Of a DNA stretch of 64,000 bases, positions 63,901 through 64,000 are shown piece after piece (positions within the stretch are counted from its first letter, which is position 1; each line of letters opens with the position of its first letter). The DNA is from Novosphingobium sp. PhB165. GTDB lineage: Bacteria > Pseudomonadota > Alphaproteobacteria > Sphingomonadales > Sphingomonadaceae. Under the pieces are notes generated by a model. It made no database searches. It saw nothing but the letters and a program-made list of their open reading frames with translations, and had not been told where the DNA came from. Position numbers and translations under genes: made by a program. The DNA lies in contig NZ_SLVB01000001.1 of NCBI RefSeq assembly GCF_004341845.1, positions 310,001 through 374,000 on the forward strand. The letters run 5' to 3'.

Positions 63901-64000
63901 TGCACGTCACGGGAGAGTTCCGCCGCTACCGAGCCATCGGCATTGCGCACGGTCGCGGCCAGATGCGTCACTTCCCCGTCCAGCGGCACGCCGCGCCAGA
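60984..64000 (-). CDS. very large exported/outer-membrane protein (N-terminus beyond window)
   Basis: At least 1005 residues are in the window and the frame is still open at its edge (WRGVPLDGEVTHLA), so the gene starts beyond 64000. The visible part begins with a beta-rich Ig-like region (REHSHLV-like turns, DRKGNPVRAGVSGALSINAP: a bacterial Ig-type insert) and then about 800 residues of alternating strands with aromatic girdles and short turns (YDVDLISGTITFKAPVLSRD, LRFGPRSELRAELGASRAN, TGRAEWRDGEVTDRKG). These end in SLGFLGLGR, not in Phe. A long barrel or TonB-receptor/usher-like outer-membrane protein is plausible. Precedes the DUF11 gene with an ATGA overlap. Confidence 0.75.
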   Translation of the reverse strand, partial: WRGVPLDGEVTHLAATVRNADGSVAAELSRDVHFAAAPAHAQILRERSHLVADGRSRPVIALRLTDRKGNPVRAGVSGALSINAPYESAAAIERMQQRQLSGSGSTSPTWTVEGDDGVALVELAPTMVSGPLHLTFTFADGEVSSTQDLEGWVVPGDQKWTLVGLAEGAVGSQSIADAMQQSGTFDSDLGKHARTAFYAKGRVLGSFLVTAAYDSAKQRDDQVLLGTIDPKAYYTVFADGSTRRFDAASRDKLYVRIESRTFYAIYGDIDTGFDQTQLARYVRTATGGKAEGRMGAVHVQGFAAKIEISHRHDEIQGAGISGPYSLSSKAIVANSETVTLVVRDRFRSELVVESTPLTRYLDYDVDLISGTITFKAPVLSRDSDLNPRFIVVDYEVDSNLDHGQWNAGLRGDVTLANGALRLGASAISDRDGETHTKIGAVDARLRFGPRSELRAELGASRANEQTSEAWLIEVEHHTGKLDMLAYARSIDADYGTNQQSIAERGRRKFGVDGRYTFAEGLSLTASAWHDESLTDAARRDAVKAQVNWRNGQTDLRAGVTEVADHLADGSDANSTVLEFGATRRLLGNRLELSADSSMPLGRTDSVDLPTRHRLGLRYAVTQDVRATASYEIALGDAINARTLKGGFETAAWTNARVSGGMGFQDIGEYGNRAFAAYGLAQSLPVTKSLTLDATVDGNRTVGGVSASKIINEFQPVTSGGQISTSDALLFEDFTALTFGAAWRHERWSITGRAEWRDGEVTDRKGLTFGAIRQLGEGSVVGSGVTWTHAKAEDGTVSEVTDAAISLAHRPAESPFAALAKLEYRSDRSVVGTGGNSDAAGNSALSASDNATARRLLASLSTNWSPLGLVNAKLVNGAVGKSMVHRMELGLFVGGRYSFDRYEDFDLAGFTAVAGLDLGIGIGNRISVGGTATVRRAFSEHTTSFAVGPQISVVPTQDMLLTIGYNVTGFRDRDYSAARSTNKGVFATLRAKFDKNSLGFLGLGR

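Noticed and set aside
1..64000. CRISPR arrays, tRNA/rRNA genes, prophage or intact IS elements
   Set aside because: No regular spaced repeats, tRNA-like cloverleaf or transposase/integrase motifs were noticed. A covariance-model search would be decisive for small RNAs.

Overview
The window is GC-rich DNA from an alphaproteobacterium, most likely a sphingomonad (Novosphingobium or Sphingobium type). This rests on gene content: a FecI/FecR/TonB-receptor set, further outer-membrane barrels, a Pseudomonas-type hut pathway, Ku with a three-domain LigD, and catabolic operons rich in SDR, aldehyde dehydrogenase and carboxymuconolactone decarboxylase proteins. No rRNA, tRNA, phage, intact IS element or CRISPR array was seen, so the species cannot be fixed. 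Genes fill nearly all of the sequence and both ends cut a gene.

Layout. 1-4.7 kb: the 3' part of an FMN-dependent alpha-hydroxy-acid oxidase, then (minus strand) an FAD oxidoreductase overlapping a GtrA membrane protein, and an APC amino-acid permease. 4.8-10.3 kb: a compact five-gene catabolic operon (ALDH, CMD, beta-hydroxyacid dehydrogenase, two SDRs) with a divergent GntR regulator. 10.5-14.4 kb: a small unknown protein and the Ku-LigD end-joining operon. 14.5-16.8 kb: the last 45 codons of a TonB receptor overlapping an exported unknown protein, then a membrane-anchored endonuclease/exonuclease/phosphatase-fold enzyme. 16.8-19.3 kb: kynureninase and tryptophan dioxygenase with a divergent Lrp regulator. 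19.4-28.0 kb: glutathionyl-hydroquinone reductase, a large autotransporter, and a TonB receptor/FecR/ECF sigma set.

28.1-39.7 kb is the most interesting part. Two DoxX proteins, an exported VOC-fold protein, an alginate-export-type barrel, a DUF1275 protein, an amidohydrolase with a Cys/His-rich tail, a XapX protein, an alpha/beta hydrolase and an isochorismatase-type hydrolase lead to a LysR regulator. Divergent from it are two pirins and an OsmC protein. A motif of the form RATAA-N13-RTTC occurs upstream of three of these transcription units and in the LysR/pirin intergenic region, so the locus looks like one LysR regulon. It resembles the E. coli YhaJ/YhaK/YqjF quinone-response genes, but with many extra enzymes and envelope proteins.

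40.1-44.4 kb: a C4-dicarboxylate symporter, NAD-malic enzyme and a Gfo/Idh/MocA oxidoreductase (malate uptake and conversion to pyruvate). 44.7-52.2 kb: a complete histidine-degradation locus (hutU, hutG, hutH, hutI, hutF, hutC). 52.2-58.9 kb: carbohydrate genes (GH35-type glycosidase, SDR, aldose 1-epimerase, LacI regulator, sugar MFS transporter) with two AGCGCT-centred operators. 58.9-64.0 kb: a DUF11-repeat exported protein preceded by a very large exported or outer-membrane protein that runs off the end.

Three families of long palindromic repeats are scattered through the gene-free spacers (seven copies).
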